NCBI RefSeq assembly: GCF_017815535.1
Contig: NZ_CP072596.1
Span: 1 to 64,000 of the forward strand
Direction: 5' to 3'
Length of the DNA: 64,000 nucleotides
Source: Tessaracoccus sp. MC1865
GTDB taxonomy: Bacteria > Actinomycetota > Actinomycetes > Propionibacteriales > Propionibacteriaceae
Every line of letters begins with the position of its first letter. The stretch's first letter is position 1. The position numbers and the translations under genes are program-made. The notes below the pieces were generated by a model. That model was not told the DNA's origin. It saw only the letters and a list, made by a program, of their open reading frames with translations, and ran no database searches. Below, in pieces: positions 16,667 through 28,824 of the stretch.

Positions 16667-18061
16667 ATGGTTCGAGGAGTCATTGATGACGGCTTGGGGG
16701 CTGGGAACAAAATGAAACTGCGAGGCACCACCTCAGTGTTGGCCGCCGCTGTTGCAGTGGGTCTGGTTGCGCTGGTCGGTGCAAGCAGCGAAGAGCAGGT
16801 CATCGAAGCAGTGCCCGCCCCCGCCGCGATCATCCAGAGCCCACCGGCACCCGCTCCGGGCATCGGCCACGCGCGTGCCAGCGTCCAGGAAGTGTTCGGC
16901 GAAGAATTCACGGACCCGCTGGGCGTCTACGCCGTCGAGGGCGGCTATGTGACCTGGCGGGTGCCCGGCGGGGAAGACCTCGGCTTCGATCCGTACAGCG
17001 CGCCCACGCCTGAGGTCATCCAGCCCGACGGGGTGAAGGAACTCGATCCCGTCATCGTGCCCCTGCCCGTTGCCCCGGCCACCATCCCCGTCACGACGGT
17101 GGAGTCCGTCGGCACGCAGAAGGCGGGCGCGCTCCTCTCGCCGCCGGTGCGCGGGCGCTCGTCCTCGAAGTTCGGCATGCGGTTCCACCCCGTGCTGCGC
17201 GTGTACAAGCTGCACACGGGCCACGACTGGGCCGCACCCTGTGGCACCCCGGTGGGTGCCGCGGCCGCCGGCACCGTCGTCGGCACCGGTTGGGCCGGCG
17301 GTAACGGCGTGCAGGTCAAGATCGACCACGGCAGGTTGGGCGGCTACCGCGTGGTGACCACCTACAACCACCTGTCGTCCATCGGCGTGAAGGTGGGGCA
17401 GAAGGTCTCGGCCCTGCAGGGCGTGGGCCGCGTCGGCAGCACCGGGTACTCCACGGGTTGTCACCTGCACTTCGAGGTGATCGTGAACGGGCAGTTCACT
17501 GATCCCATCCCGTGGCTCAACGGCAAGCCCGGCGTCGTGGACCTCTCGGTCATGATGACCCTGGCCCCCGGAACGCCCTCGTCGAGCGCGTCGCCGTCGC
17601 CGTCACCGTCTCCGTCGCCGAGCCCGTCCCTGTCGCCGTCGGTGACCGGGCAGCCCTCGGTGAGTGCCACCTCGGAGCCGCCGCCCGCGCCTGAGCCCGG
17701 TGACACTTCGGCCGCCGGGCCGAAGCCCTCCACCCCTGCACCGGGCACCACATCGAACCCGCCCAGCGCGCCGGGAACGACACCGGCACCCACGCCCACC
17801 ACGACGTCTGCGGCACCGAAGCCCAGCCCCTCGGCCAGTGCGACGACGAAGTCGCCTGAGCCGAGCCCCGTCACCTCGTCGCCACCCCCGCCGCCGCCAC
17901 CGCCGCCTCCGTCGTCAACGCCGCCGGCACCTTCGCCCGAGTCCTCCCCGACGCCGGTGCCGAGCCAGACGGTGACGGAGTCTCTGAGTGAAGTTCCGTC
18001 GACGCCGGCCGCTCCCTCCCCCACCGTGGCTGAGAGCGTGACGGCGAGCGCCGAGGCGTAG
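16667..18061 (+). CDS. M23-family peptidoglycan endopeptidase with long Pro/Ser/Thr tail
   Basis: This is a secreted LytM-type metallopeptidase that cuts peptidoglycan cross-bridges. ATG 16667 is chosen because GAAGG stands seven bases upstream; ATG 16712, right before the signal sequence (MKLRGTTS), is a close alternative. A hydrophobic signal (about 20-40) is followed by a spacer and the M23 domain. The domain has the zinc ligands HTGHDW and the catalytic GCHLHFE motif. About 160 C-terminal residues are almost entirely Pro, Ser, Thr and Ala, including a run of ten prolines, as in wall-spanning linkers. No sorting signal follows. Confidence 0.87.
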   Translation: MVRGVIDDGLGAGNKMKLRGTTSVLAAAVAVGLVALVGASSEEQVIEAVPAPAAIIQSPPAPAPGIGHARASVQEVFGEEFTDPLGVYAVEGGYVTWRVPGGEDLGFDPYSAPTPEVIQPDGVKELDPVIVPLPVAPATIPVTTVESVGTQKAGALLSPPVRGRSSSKFGMRFHPVLRVYKLHTGHDWAAPCGTPVGAAAAGTVVGTGWAGGNGVQVKIDHGRLGGYRVVTTYNHLSSIGVKVGQKVSALQGVGRVGSTGYSTGCHLHFEVIVNGQFTDPIPWLNGKPGVVDLSVMMTLAPGTPSSSASPSPSPSPSPSPSLSPSVTGQPSVSATSEPPPAPEPGDTSAAGPKPSTPAPGTTSNPPSAPGTTPAPTPTTTSAAPKPSPSASATTKSPEPSPVTSSPPPPPPPPPPSSTPPAPSPESSPTPVPSQTVTESLSEVPSTPAAPSPTVAESVTASAEA

Positions 18062-18079
18062 CCCCAGACGGTCCCGGGC

Positions 18080-18697
18080 TCAGTCGTTGAGCCGGGCGGC
18101 CATCCAGTCCACCAGCGGGGCGGACCCTCGCCAGATCTCGCGGACCTCCTCGGCGAACGCCTCCACCCCCGTGGCCGTGACCTCCCGCATCGCGCTCAGC
18201 GACCGGTGCCGCAGCAGCCTGATCCGGGGATGCGCCTTCGTGAAGCCCCGCGGAGCGGTGGCGAGGGTCTGGCCCGTGATCAGCCACCCGTCGCGCTCGA
18301 GGCCCTCCACCATCGCCTGGAGTTGGCCGCCCGAGCGCTCATCGTCGATCGCGGCGCGGAAGCGGGCCAGTGCCTCCGGCTCCGCGCGGTAGAAGCCGCC
18401 CCCGGCGAAGGCCTCCTCGGCGTTGACCTCGACGTAGAAGCCACAGGCGGGCGCCATCGCCACGTACGCACCCTGGTGGGTCTTGTAGGGCGACTTGTCC
18501 TTGGCGAACCGCACGTCCTTGTAGGGGCGGTACACCTTGGCCTCCCCGAACTCCTCGGCCAGCGCGGCCACCACCCGGGTCAGCGGGCCGCGCACCTCGT
18601 TGTCGTAGCGCGCCTTGTTGGCGAGCCAGAAGTCACGGGTGTTGTCGAACATGAGCTCGCGGTAGAACTCGGCGGCAGGGAGGGGAAACGCGTCCAT
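18080..18697 (-). CDS. DUF2461 family protein
   Basis: This 205-residue protein of the DUF2461 (TIGR02453) family has no known reaction. The family motifs are FYRELMFDNTRDFW at the N-terminus, KVYRPYKDVRFAKDKSPYKTH in the middle, and GGFYRAEPEALARFR. It is cytoplasmic and stands alone, convergent with the M23 gene. Confidence 0.88.
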   Translation of the reverse strand: MDAFPLPAAEFYRELMFDNTRDFWLANKARYDNEVRGPLTRVVAALAEEFGEAKVYRPYKDVRFAKDKSPYKTHQGAYVAMAPACGFYVEVNAEEAFAGGGFYRAEPEALARFRAAIDDERSGGQLQAMVEGLERDGWLITGQTLATAPRGFTKAHPRIRLLRHRSLSAMREVTATGVEAFAEEVREIWRGSAPLVDWMAARLND

Positions 18698-18788
18698 GTC
18701 CTAGATTCTGCCCCCTGGCGAGCCGACGGTGCCCTCCGGCGGTTCGATCCCGCGCCGATCTGCGGCCCTGCGGCCCCCAGAGGGATAG

Positions 18789-20999
<2,211 letters not shown>

Positions 21000-21001
21000 C
21001 A

Positions 21002-21105
21002 CTGGGGCTTGCCCCAGACCCCGCGGAGTTCGCTTCGCTCACACAACTTCATAATCCAAACAACAGGCTCGCTTTGCTCGCGTTGTTTGGGCTCGCTTCG
21101 CGAGC
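21002..21105. repeat. Hairpin-rich gyrB-gyrA spacer
   Basis: Three perfect hairpins occupy the gap. CTGGGGC-TT-GCCCCAG lies at 21002-21017. CCAAACAAC pairs with GTTGTTTGG (21056-21064 with 21082-21090). GCTCGC-TTC-GCGAGC lies at 21091-21105. GCTCGCTT-like words recur in the spacer, suggesting a degenerate palindromic intergenic repeat. There is no T-tract, so a complete terminator is unlikely. Confidence 0.65.
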
Positions 21106-21152
21106 GGGGTGACCAGCCTCGCTCGGCTCCAACCCGGAAGGTTCACTGACGC

Positions 21153-23753
21153 ATGGCTGACGACGTCGACAAGGACGAACTCAAGGCACCCGCGCTGGGC
21201 CGCATCGATCCCATCGACCTGCAGGTCGAGATCCAGAACTCCTACCTCGACTACGCGATGAGCGTCATCGTCGGGCGTGCGCTGCCCGACGTGCGCGACG
21301 GGCTGAAGCCCGTCCACCGCCGCGTGCTCTACGCCATGTGGGACGGCGGCTACCGCCCTGACCGCGGGTGGAACAAGTGCTCCCGCGTCGTCGGTGAGGT
21401 GATGGGTCTGTACCACCCGCACGGTGACTCCGCGATCTACGACGCCCTCGTGCGTCTCGCGCAGCCGTGGGCCATGCGCCTGCCGCTCGTCGCCGGCCAG
21501 GGCAACTTCGGTAGCCAGGGCAACGACAAGGCCGCAGCCATGCGGTACACCGAGACCAAGATGGCCAACCCCGCCGTCGAGATGGTGCGCGAGATCGAGC
21601 AGAATACCGTCGATTTCCGTCCGAACTACGACAACCGCGAGCTGGAGCCGACGGTGTTACCGGCCCGGTTCCCGAACCTGCTGGTCAACGGCTCCACGGG
21701 TATCGCGGTGGGCATGGCCACCAACATCCCCAGCCACAACCTGCGTGAGGTCAACGACGCGGTGCAGTGGGCGCTGGCCAACCCCGACGCGTCGCGCGAG
21801 GAACTGCTCGAAGCCGCCATCCAGCGCATCCAAGGGCCAGACTTCCCCGGCGGCGCACTGATCGTCGGGCGCTCGGGCATCGAAGAGGCATACCGCACCG
21901 GGCGCGGCTCGGTGACGATGCGCGCGGTCATCGGCATGGAGGAGGACCGCAACGGTCGCCAGCTCCTCGTCATCACGGAGCTGCCCTACATGGCCAACCC
22001 CGACACGCTGGCGCTGCGCATCGCAGACCTCGTCAACTCGGGCCGCCTGACGGGCATCGCCGACATCCGCGACGACACGTCGGCGCGCACCGGCCAGCGT
22101 CTGGTGATCGTGCTCAAGCGCGACGCCCAGCCGCGTGTCGTGATGAACAACCTGTACAAGCACACGTCGCTGCAGGACACGTTCGGCTGCAACATGCTGG
22201 CCATCGTCGAGGAGGTGCCCCGCACCCTTCGCCTCGACCAGTTCATCTCGCTGTGGATCAAGCACCAGCTCGAGGTCATCCGGCGCCGCACGCAGTGGCA
22301 GTTGGATGAGGCCGAGCGCGCCGCCCACCTCGACCGCGGCCTGGTCAAGGCACTCAACATGCTCGACGAGGTCATCGCCCTCATCCGCGCCAGCGCCACC
22401 GCTGATGCGGCCAACCAGGGCCTGCAGGAGCTGCTCGACATCGACGAAGTGCAGGCGCGCTTCATCCTGGACACCCAGCTGCGCCGCCTGGCGTCGATGG
22501 AGATCCAGAAGATCGTCGACCGCTTGGCCGAGCTGGAGCGTCGGATTGCCGACCTGAAGGACATCCTTGGCGACGAGGCCCGGCAGCGTCGGATCATCGC
22601 AAGCGAGTTGCAGGAGATCGTCGACAAGTACGGCGACGAGCGCCGCACCCGGATCGTCGCGGCTGATGGGGATTTTTCCGATGAGGATTTCATCCCCAAC
22701 GACGACGTCGTGGTCACCATCACGCACGGCGGCTACGCCAAGCGCACCCGCGCGGATCTGTACCGCGTGCAGAAGCGCGGCGGCAGGGGCGTGCGCGGTG
22801 CGTCGCTGCGTGCCGACGACGAGGTGGCGCATCTCTTCACCACCACCAACCACCAGTGGATCTTGTTCTTCACCAACTTCGGCCGCGTATATCGCAGCAA
22901 GGTGTGGCAGTTGCCGGAGGCTGGTCGGGACGCGAAGGGCGGCCATGTCGCCGGGTTGATGAGCTTTCTGCCCGACGAGCGGATCGCCCAAGTGTTGACC
23001 ATCGACTCCTATGAGGATGCGCCGTACCTGCTGCTGGCCACGAAGAACGGCCTGGTCAAGAAGACGGACCTGAAGGCCTACGACTCGCCGCGCCAGGCCG
23101 GCGTCATCGCGATCAACTTCCGCGAGCAGGGCGACGAGTTGATCGGTGCGTCGCTGGTTTCCGAGTACGACGACGTCCTGCTGATCTCGCGCAAGGGCCA
23201 GGCCATCCGCTTCCGGGCAGACGACGAGCAGTTGCGTCCGATGGGGCGCGCCACGTCCGGTGTGACGGGCATGAAGTTCCGCTCGGGCGACGAGTTGCTG
23301 TCGATGGCTGTGCTCCGCGCCGATGAGGATCAGTCTGAACAGTACGTGTTCACGGTCACCGACGGTGGCTACGGCAAGCGCACCTCTGTCAGCGAGTACC
23401 GCGTCCAGGGCCGTGGCGGCCTGGGCATCAAGGCCATGAAGCTGAACGAGGACCGCGGCAAGCTCGTCGGTGGCCTGATCGTCGGCGAGCATGACGAGGT
23501 CATCGCGATCAAGGTCTCCGGCCAGGTCACCCGCTCGGCCGTCTCCGACGTGCCTGCGAAGGGCCGCGACACCATGGGCGTGAAGTTCGTCGGTGTCCGC
23601 GGTGAGGACGAGGTCAGCGTGATCGCGCTGTACCCCGAAACTGAGGTCACCGAGGATGAGCTGGCTACCGAGGAGCCGGCAGACGGTACCGTAGGGGAAA
23701 CCGTGGTCGAGGAGGCTACGGAAGTGAGCCCGGAGGAGACCGTCGATGAGTGA
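21153..23753 (+). CDS. gyrA: DNA gyrase subunit A
   Basis: This is the 866-residue breakage-reunion subunit of DNA gyrase. The catalytic Tyr is in [10 protein letters not shown]. The quinolone-resistance region reads [13 protein letters not shown] with both Ser and Asp intact, so no classical resistance substitution is seen. The C-terminal beta-pinwheel has the GyrA box QKRGGRGV. The last 40 residues are an acidic tail. There is no intein. It overlaps the DUF3566 gene by 8 bp. Confidence 0.98.
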   Translation: MADDVDKDELKAPALGRIDPIDLQVEIQNSYLDYAMSVIVGRALPDVRDGLKPVHRRVLYAMWDGGYRPDRGWNKCSRVVGEVMGLYHPHGDSAIYDALVRLAQPWAMRLPLVAGQGNFGSQGNDKAAAMRYTETKMANPAVEMVREIEQNTVDFRPNYDNRELEPTVLPARFPNLLVNGSTGIAVGMATNIPSHNLREVNDAVQWALANPDASREELLEAAIQRIQGPDFPGGALIVGRSGIEEAYRTGRGSVTMRAVIGMEEDRNGRQLLVITELPYMANPDTLALRIADLVNSGRLTGIADIRDDTSARTGQRLVIVLKRDAQPRVVMNNLYKHTSLQDTFGCNMLAIVEEVPRTLRLDQFISLWIKHQLEVIRRRTQWQLDEAERAAHLDRGLVKALNMLDEVIALIRASATADAANQGLQELLDIDEVQARFILDTQLRRLASMEIQKIVDRLAELERRIADLKDILGDEARQRRIIASELQEIVDKYGDERRTRIVAADGDFSDEDFIPNDDVVVTITHGGYAKRTRADLYRVQKRGGRGVRGASLRADDEVAHLFTTTNHQWILFFTNFGRVYRSKVWQLPEAGRDAKGGHVAGLMSFLPDERIAQVLTIDSYEDAPYLLLATKNGLVKKTDLKAYDSPRQAGVIAINFREQGDELIGASLVSEYDDVLLISRKGQAIRFRADDEQLRPMGRATSGVTGMKFRSGDELLSMAVLRADEDQSEQYVFTVTDGGYGKRTSVSEYRVQGRGGLGIKAMKLNEDRGKLVGGLIVGEHDEVIAIKVSGQVTRSAVSDVPAKGRDTMGVKFVGVRGEDEVSVIALYPETEVTEDELATEEPADGTVGETVVEEATEVSPEETVDE

Positions 23754-24624
23754 TGCGCCGCGCTGGCCCGGGGCCGACGGACGCCCCGGTCTTGACTTCT
23801 CGCCCTACCGGTCGGACAAGCCGGCTGAGCCGGTGACGTCGTCGCAGTCGGCTCCTGAGCCGGACACCCGCGCACAGCGCCCCGTCGGGGCGCCGTCGGA
23901 ACAGGGCAAGCCCACCGACGACGGGAAGCCTGCGTCGGTGGCGCCGCGGGTCGCCGAGCGCGCGGCCCGTGCCGCCCAGGAGTGGGCGTCGATGCCGGTG
24001 ACGCCGGCATTCGGTTCCGCGCCGACGGCCCGCACGGCACCGGTGCCGCCGCCCGGCGCCAAGCAGCCCCCCATGCAGGGTCGCCCCGGCGGCCCCGCGC
24101 CCCTCGGTGCCCCGACGCGGGGTGGCGCCACCGTCGTGCCTCCGGGCCGTCGTAGCGCGAGTGAAGCCGAGGACGGGGATCCGCTGCCGCTGGCTGAGGT
24201 CGCCGAGCCGAAGGTTGAGAAGGGCGCAGCGCCGGTTCGCACCACGCGTCGCCCGCGCCGCACCCGCAAGGCTCGCCTGCGGCTGGCACGGATCGACCCG
24301 TGGTCCGTCATGAAGACGACGTTCCTGTTCGCGATCGCCTTCGGCATCATGCTCGTGGTGGCCACGTTCGTGATCTGGTCCGTGCTGGCAGGGGCCGGCA
24401 CGCTGGAGTACGTCAACACGCTGCTCAACCAGCTGCTGGGGGACCAGGACACCGCGTTCGACGTGACCCAGATCCTGAGCGTGAACCGCGTCCTCGGGTT
24501 CTCCTCGATCGTCGCGGCCATCAACGTGGTGATCATCACCGCGTTGGCCACTCTGTTTGCCTTCCTGTACAACTTGGCGGCCACCGTGATGGGCGGCCTC
24601 GAGGTCACCCTCGCCGAAGACTGA
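23746..24624 (+). CDS. DUF3566 domain-containing membrane protein
   Basis: This 292-residue protein has a long disordered, Pro/Ala-rich cytoplasmic N-terminus (1-165), a basic patch ([20 protein letters not shown]), and then two membrane helices (about 188-213 and 248-272). The C-terminal unit is the DUF3566 domain, found directly after gyrA in most actinobacteria, and its position confirms the assignment. Its function is unknown. It overlaps gyrA by 8 bp and ends before a strong terminator at 24658. Confidence 0.9.
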   Translation: MSDAPRWPGADGRPGLDFSPYRSDKPAEPVTSSQSAPEPDTRAQRPVGAPSEQGKPTDDGKPASVAPRVAERAARAAQEWASMPVTPAFGSAPTARTAPVPPPGAKQPPMQGRPGGPAPLGAPTRGGATVVPPGRRSASEAEDGDPLPLAEVAEPKVEKGAAPVRTTRRPRRTRKARLRLARIDPWSVMKTTFLFAIAFGIMLVVATFVIWSVLAGAGTLEYVNTLLNQLLGDQDTAFDVTQILSVNRVLGFSSIVAAINVVIITALATLFAFLYNLAATVMGGLEVTLAED

Positions 24625-24657
24625 TCGCTGGTCCCTCTGGGGCCTCCTAGCCGCTAC

Positions 24658-24695
24658 CCGGCCGTGAGCAATTGGATAGGCTCACGGCCGGTTTT
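24658..24695 (+). terminator. Rho-independent terminator of the gyrase operon
   Basis: A perfect 12-bp stem, CCGGCCGTGAGC with GCTCACGGCCGG (24658-24669 with 24680-24691), has a 10-base loop and is followed by TTTT. It lies 33 bp after the DUF3566 stop. Confidence 0.85.
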
Positions 24696-24746
24696 GCGTC
24701 GTTTTGTCGGCGTGTCGCGCCGTGACCCCATCCAATTGCTCACGGC
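24661..24746. repeat. 17-bp inverted repeat spanning the gyrA-tRNA gap
   Basis: GCCGTGAGCAATTGGAT (24661-24677) recurs as its exact complement at 24730-24746. The left arm also forms the gyrase terminator stem, so two mutually exclusive hairpins are possible. The loop sequence of the terminator is part of the repeated word, which goes beyond what termination needs. Confidence 0.8.
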
Positions 24747-24756
24747 TGGCCTGAGT

Positions 24757-24786
24757 TTGCAGGGAGCGGAAGTCATCCGCTACAGT
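24757..24786 (+). promoter_or_regulatory. Likely promoter of tRNA-Ile
   Basis: TTGCAG (24757-24762) and TACAGT (24781-24786) are separated by 18 bp and lie 15 bp before the tRNA 5' end. Confidence 0.5.
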
Positions 24787-24801
24787 TGGGCGTCGGTAAG
24801 C

Positions 24802-24878
24802 GGGCCTATAGCTCAGGCGGTTAGAGCGCATCCCTGATAAGGATGAGGTCGCTGGTTCAAGTCCAGCTAGGCCCACCA
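24802..24878 (+). tRNA. tRNA-Ile (anticodon GAT)
   Basis: This is a full 77-base cloverleaf. The acceptor stem GGGCCTA/TAGGCCC and the anticodon stem CATCC/GGATG enclose loop CTGATAA, giving anticodon GAT. The T-arm carries GGTTCAAGTCC, and CCA is encoded at the 3' end. It sits after gyrA-DUF3566 as in many actinobacteria; the usual adjacent tRNA-Ala is not found. Confidence 0.97.
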
Positions 24879-24881
24879 ATG

Positions 24882-24905
24882 AACCCCTAGGTGACTAGGG
24901 GTTTT
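24882..24905 (+). terminator. Terminator after tRNA-Ile
   Basis: AACCCCTAG-GTGA-CTAGGGGTT is a perfect 9-bp hairpin followed by TT, beginning four bases after the tRNA CCA end. Confidence 0.85.
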
Positions 24906-26210
24906 ACTATTTTCGGCGAAACCGGTGACAAATTGGTCCTGACGACTGTGTGGCTGGCGCTACGCCGGCGCACCACCACCCTCGGGACGCGGGGCTTGGC
25001 TGTCTCCAAGGTGGCCGGGCCACTCCTCGGGGGGTGGCTCACCACGGACGCGTCCTGGCGGTGGGCCTTCTGGCTCAACATCCCGGTCGGACTCCTCGTC
25101 CTGCTCGGCATCGTGAAGGCGGTGCCCGAGACGCGGGATAGCGGCGCCACGGTGCTGCGGGACTGGGGCGGAGTGGTTCTGTCCGCGCTGGGCATGGGTG
25201 CCCTAGTCTTCGCCCTCATCGAGTCGGAGTGGTTTGGCTGGTGGCGCCAGGAGGACGGATCGCTGTCGCCGGTGCCACTCGCCCTCGTCCTCGGCTTCGT
25301 ACTCATGGGCGCCTTCGTCCAACTCGAGCGGGCACGCCAGGCGGCTGGTCTGGACGTGCTCATCGACCTCGGGCTCTTCCGGATCCGTTCTTTCCGCAAC
25401 GGTGCCATCGCCGCCCTCATCGTTGCCTTCGGCGAGTTCGGATTGCTGTTCACTCTCCCGCTGCTCCTGCAGGGCACTCTCGGGTACACCGCACTCGGCA
25501 CAGGCGCGGTCATCCTGCTGCTCGCCGTTGGCACCTTCTTGGCGTCGGGCACCCTGCCGCAACTCTCCAAACGCGTGCACCAGCGCACCATCGTGCGCCT
25601 GGGTCTCCTCCTGGAGGCTGTGGCCATCGGCGGCCTCGCGCTGACTCTGTCATCTTCCATCGCCACCTGGGTCATCGCGGTCTGGCTGTTCGTGTACGGC
25701 TTCGGGGTCGGCTTCGCCACCGCACAGCTCACCGCGCTCCTGTTGGCCGACGTGCCGGTCGAGGAGAGCGGCCAGGCGTCGGGTCTGCAATCGAGCGTGC
25801 GCCAGTTCGGCTCTGCGCTGGGAGTCGCGCTTCTCGGCGGGTTCCTCGTCGCCCAACTCGGCCGAGCCACCCGAGCTAACCTCAACGCCCTCGATTTGTC
25901 AGGAGGGGCCGTCGACGGCATCACGTCTGCCGTGCGGGAGTCTGCTGGCATCGCCATCGCTGGTCTGCAGGCGCAGCCCGGTCAGGCGGCCATCGCCCAG
26001 GCCGCGGGAGAGGCCATGATCACTGCCAGCCGATTGACGACTGGACTGGCCGCCGTAGCGCTGCTTCTCGGCCTTCTGGCTACGCTCGCTCTCCCGTCGG
26101 ATGCCGGTCATGCGCGGGCAGAAAACGAAAATGCTCTCCCCGAGCCGACGGGCCGACTGGATAGGGTGCAGCACGAGCTTTGCGCGGGGGTCGACGTCGG
26201 GAATGGGTAA
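24891..26210 (+). pseudogene. 5'-truncated DHA2-family MFS efflux gene
   Basis: The frame encodes the C-terminal two thirds of a 14-helix MFS drug exporter of the EmrB/QacA type. Recognisable sequence begins near 25010 at GPLLGGWLTTDASWRWAFWL (family motif C and the next helix), so the first four helices are missing. Upstream is about 100 bp of unrelated sequence, the tRNA terminator and tRNA-Ile. No start codon or ribosome-binding site suits the fragment. The remaining helices, including the EESGQASGLQSSVRQFG motif, are intact and in frame, so the truncation looks fairly recent. It is best read as a remnant left by recombination at the tRNA. Confidence 0.8.
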
Positions 26211-26330
26211 CCCCTGTAGTTGAGTGTGCAGCCCGTTGTCCAGCTCGACGTGCTGAGCCCGCTGGCTCTGGTGTGCGCCACAGCGATCAAGGCTGGGCTG
26301 CGCCCCCCGTAGTTCTCCGTCAGCCGGAAA

Positions 26331-26366
26331 CAGGGGGCCACCCGCGGTAACGCAGGTGGCCCCCTG
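26331..26366. terminator. Terminator between MFS remnant and sugar-binding-protein gene
   Basis: A perfect 12-bp stem, CAGGGGGCCACC with GGTGGCCCCCTG (26331-26342 with 26355-26366), has a 12-base loop. The 299-bp gap 26211-26509 has no convincing gene. It also holds smaller hairpins at 26447-26472 and 26483-26502, right behind the binding-protein stop, that could help end the minus-strand operon. Confidence 0.7.
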
Positions 26367-26509
26367 GTGTTTCACCAGAAACAGTGGCAGGCCAGTTGAA
26401 TCGGGTTCATCCCGTGGGACTGGCCAAGCTCTCTGCATGGAGCAGGGGCCGGGGGAAGGGGATGTCCCGGCCGCTGCCGATTCGGTTGTAGAGCCTCAAC
26501 CGAGACTAC

Positions 26510-27880
26510 TCACTCGCCGATCTCGTTCTCGAGGTCGGTCTGTGCCTGGTCGAGGGCTTCCTTGACGGGCGTGTCGTTCTCGTACACCTCGTTGAGCGTG
26601 ACCGTGCGGAACCAGTTGTCCACTGCGGGCAGGTTCGGGTTGGCGAAGGAGTTGAAGTGACCGATGCCGTCCTTGACGGAGTTCAGCACGTCGAACAGGT
26701 TCGTCGTGAAGTACTTGTTGAACTTGTTCTCCGGGTTGTGGGTCACGGCGTCGTCTTCCCAGACCGACATGTTCACCGGGTCGAAGCCGAGGACTTCCCA
26801 GACCGCGACGTTGGCGGGGAGGGACAGCTTGGCGAAGGCGTTGAACTCGGTGGCGAGTTCGAGGTTCTCCGACGAAGCGGACACTGCGGTACCCGTGCCG
26901 CCGCCACCGATGGTGAGCGTCTCGGAACCCTCGATCTGAGGTGCCGGTGCGATGGCGATCTTGCCGGCGAGGTCAGGCATGTAGTCGACGAACCTGGAGG
27001 TGTACCAGGCGGGGTAGACGATGGCCGCGTAGTCGCCGTTGTTGATGGCGCCGTAGGCCTCCTCAGCGTCCGGGCTGCCACCCGCGATCGTGCTGAGCGC
27101 CCCGGACTTCTCCATGTCGGCCATCAGCTCGAGCGCCTTGACGGCCTCGGGGTTGTTCACGGACACCTTGCCCATGCCGTCGTCCTCGAACACCTGGCCA
27201 CCCATCTGGGCGGTCACGAGCGGTTCGACGAACCACACGCCCGTGTTGGCGGTGCCGAAGGCCTTGTCGGTGGCCTCGTGGTACTTGACGCCGGCTTCCT
27301 TGAAGTCGTCCCAGGTCTTAATGGTGGTGTAGTCGATGCCCTGGGCTTCGAGGAGCTCCTGGTTGTAGAACGCGACGAAGGCGCCGACGTGGGTCGGGTA
27401 ACCGTAGATCTTGCCGTCGCGGCTGTAGAGATCGAGACGGGCCTTGACGATGTCGTCGATGTAGGGTTCGGCTGCGGCGGAGAGGTCAGCCAACGGAGGG
27501 TTGTCGCCCTTCACGAAGTTCGAGAACTTGTTGACCTCGATGTCGACCAGGTCCGGCATGCCGGTGCCGGCGTTGGCGGCCAGCAGCAGCTTGTCGTGCA
27601 TGTCCTGGTACGGGTAGACGGTGATGTCGAGGTCGATGGCCTTGTCAGGGTTCTCCTCGTTCCACTGGATGGCCATCTCGTCGTAGACGGCGGCGTGGAG
27701 TTCGGCGAACACCCACATGCTGAGCTTGGTTGCGCCTTCAGGTGCGGGCGCGCCGCTGACGACCTCGCCCGAGGCCGACGGTTCCGAGGAACTGCCGTCG
27801 CCCCCGCCACCACAGGCGGCCAACGCCACCACCGATAAACTGACTGCAGCGAGTGTCGCTGCAAATTTGCGGATTCTCAT
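26510..27880 (-). CDS. ABC sugar-binding lipoprotein, AraN-like
   Basis: This 456-residue extracellular solute-binding protein (family 1) has a lipoprotein signal with lipobox LAAC (Cys23) and a Ser/Gly-rich linker. The segment PYQDMHDKLLLAANAG and the following DLVDIEVNKFSNF resemble Bacillus AraN, which binds arabino-oligosaccharides. AAAGGAG stands before the ATG. The gene is last in its operon (regulator, GH51, two permeases, binding protein), the reverse of the usual order. The ligand is probably arabinofuranose- or xylose-containing oligosaccharide, judged from neighbours. Confidence 0.9.
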   Translation of the reverse strand: MRIRKFAATLAAVSLSVVALAACGGGGDGSSSEPSASGEVVSGAPAPEGATKLSMWVFAELHAAVYDEMAIQWNEENPDKAIDLDITVYPYQDMHDKLLLAANAGTGMPDLVDIEVNKFSNFVKGDNPPLADLSAAAEPYIDDIVKARLDLYSRDGKIYGYPTHVGAFVAFYNQELLEAQGIDYTTIKTWDDFKEAGVKYHEATDKAFGTANTGVWFVEPLVTAQMGGQVFEDDGMGKVSVNNPEAVKALELMADMEKSGALSTIAGGSPDAEEAYGAINNGDYAAIVYPAWYTSRFVDYMPDLAGKIAIAPAPQIEGSETLTIGGGGTGTAVSASSENLELATEFNAFAKLSLPANVAVWEVLGFDPVNMSVWEDDAVTHNPENKFNKYFTTNLFDVLNSVKDGIGHFNSFANPNLPAVDNWFRTVTLNEVYENDTPVKEALDQAQTDLENEIGE

Positions 27881-27929
27881 GTGTCCACTCCTTTGTGTTG
27901 TTCCTACTAATTGCGGGGATGTCTGTCTG

Positions 27930-28823
27930 CTAGCCCTTGATCGAACCTGCCGTCATTCCTTCGATGAAGAATCGCTGGAATGCCAGGAAGAGCAGGAGGA
28001 TCGGGATCAGGGAGAAGAACGCTCCGATGATGAGCAGTTCGTAGTTGTTGCCATACGGGGTCAACAGCGTGTTGAGGCCGATCGGGAGGGTGAATTTCTC
28101 GGCGGAGCGCAGGACCAGCAGTGGCCACAGGAAGTTGTTCCAGACCATCATGCCGTTGAGGATTCCCATGGCCGCAAATGCCGGCTTGGAGATGGGGACG
28201 ATGATCCTGAAGAACATTCCGAACTCTGAGACGCCGTCGACGCGGCCGGCCTCCAGCAGTTCGCGGGGAATGCCGATGAAGTACTGACGGAAGAAGAAGA
28301 TGGTGACGGCCTGCGCCAGGAACGGCAGCACGACGATCCAGTACTGGTCCGCCGCGTTGAAGTTGTTCACCTGGACGTAGAGGGGGAGCATCAGCATCTC
28401 GAACGGGATGGTCATCATGACCAGGACGAGGATGAAGCCGACGTTCTTGCCGGGGAAGTCGTACATTGCGAAGCCGTAGGCGACGAAGGAGCTCACGAGG
28501 AGGGTCCCTGCAACCTGCACGACAGTCAGGATCAGGCTGTTCCAGAACCACCGGAAGTACAGCCCCGAATCTGTGAAGAGCATTTCGTAGTTGTCGAAGC
28601 TGAGGTCCGCCGGATCGACGAGGAAGGAAATGCCGTTGCGGATGATCTCCCCGCCGTCCTGGAAGGTGCCGATGACGATCGCGGCCAGGGGGATGAGCGA
28701 GATCAGAGCGATCACCAGGAGGAAGGTGCCCTGAAGGATCGCAGCGACCCGACGGCGGGGCTGTTGCCTCGGCTCCTCGCCCAGGGCCTCAGCCATCCGG
28801 GTCGAATCAGTGGCTGTGGTCAT
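27930..28823 (-). CDS. Carbohydrate ABC permease, MalG/AraQ type
   Basis: This 297-residue inner-membrane permease has six predicted helices (the first at about 28-50). The binding-protein-dependent EAA loop reads EAGRVDGVSEFGMFFRIIVP. It pairs with the MalF-type permease whose stop is one base upstream, and the binding protein follows by 49 bp. No ATPase gene is nearby. Confidence 0.92.
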   Translation of the reverse strand: MTTATDSTRMAEALGEEPRQQPRRRVAAILQGTFLLVIALISLIPLAAIVIGTFQDGGEIIRNGISFLVDPADLSFDNYEMLFTDSGLYFRWFWNSLILTVVQVAGTLLVSSFVAYGFAMYDFPGKNVGFILVLVMMTIPFEMLMLPLYVQVNNFNAADQYWIVVLPFLAQAVTIFFFRQYFIGIPRELLEAGRVDGVSEFGMFFRIIVPISKPAFAAMGILNGMMVWNNFLWPLLVLRSAEKFTLPIGLNTLLTPYGNNYELLIIGAFFSLIPILLLFLAFQRFFIEGMTAGSIKG

Positions 28824-28824
28824 C

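Noticed and set aside
26108-26438. Minus-strand frames in the gap before the sugar-binding-protein gene
   Set aside because: Two overlapping frames have no recognisable family, unusual composition and no ribosome-binding site, and they overlap the MFS remnant and terminator hairpins.
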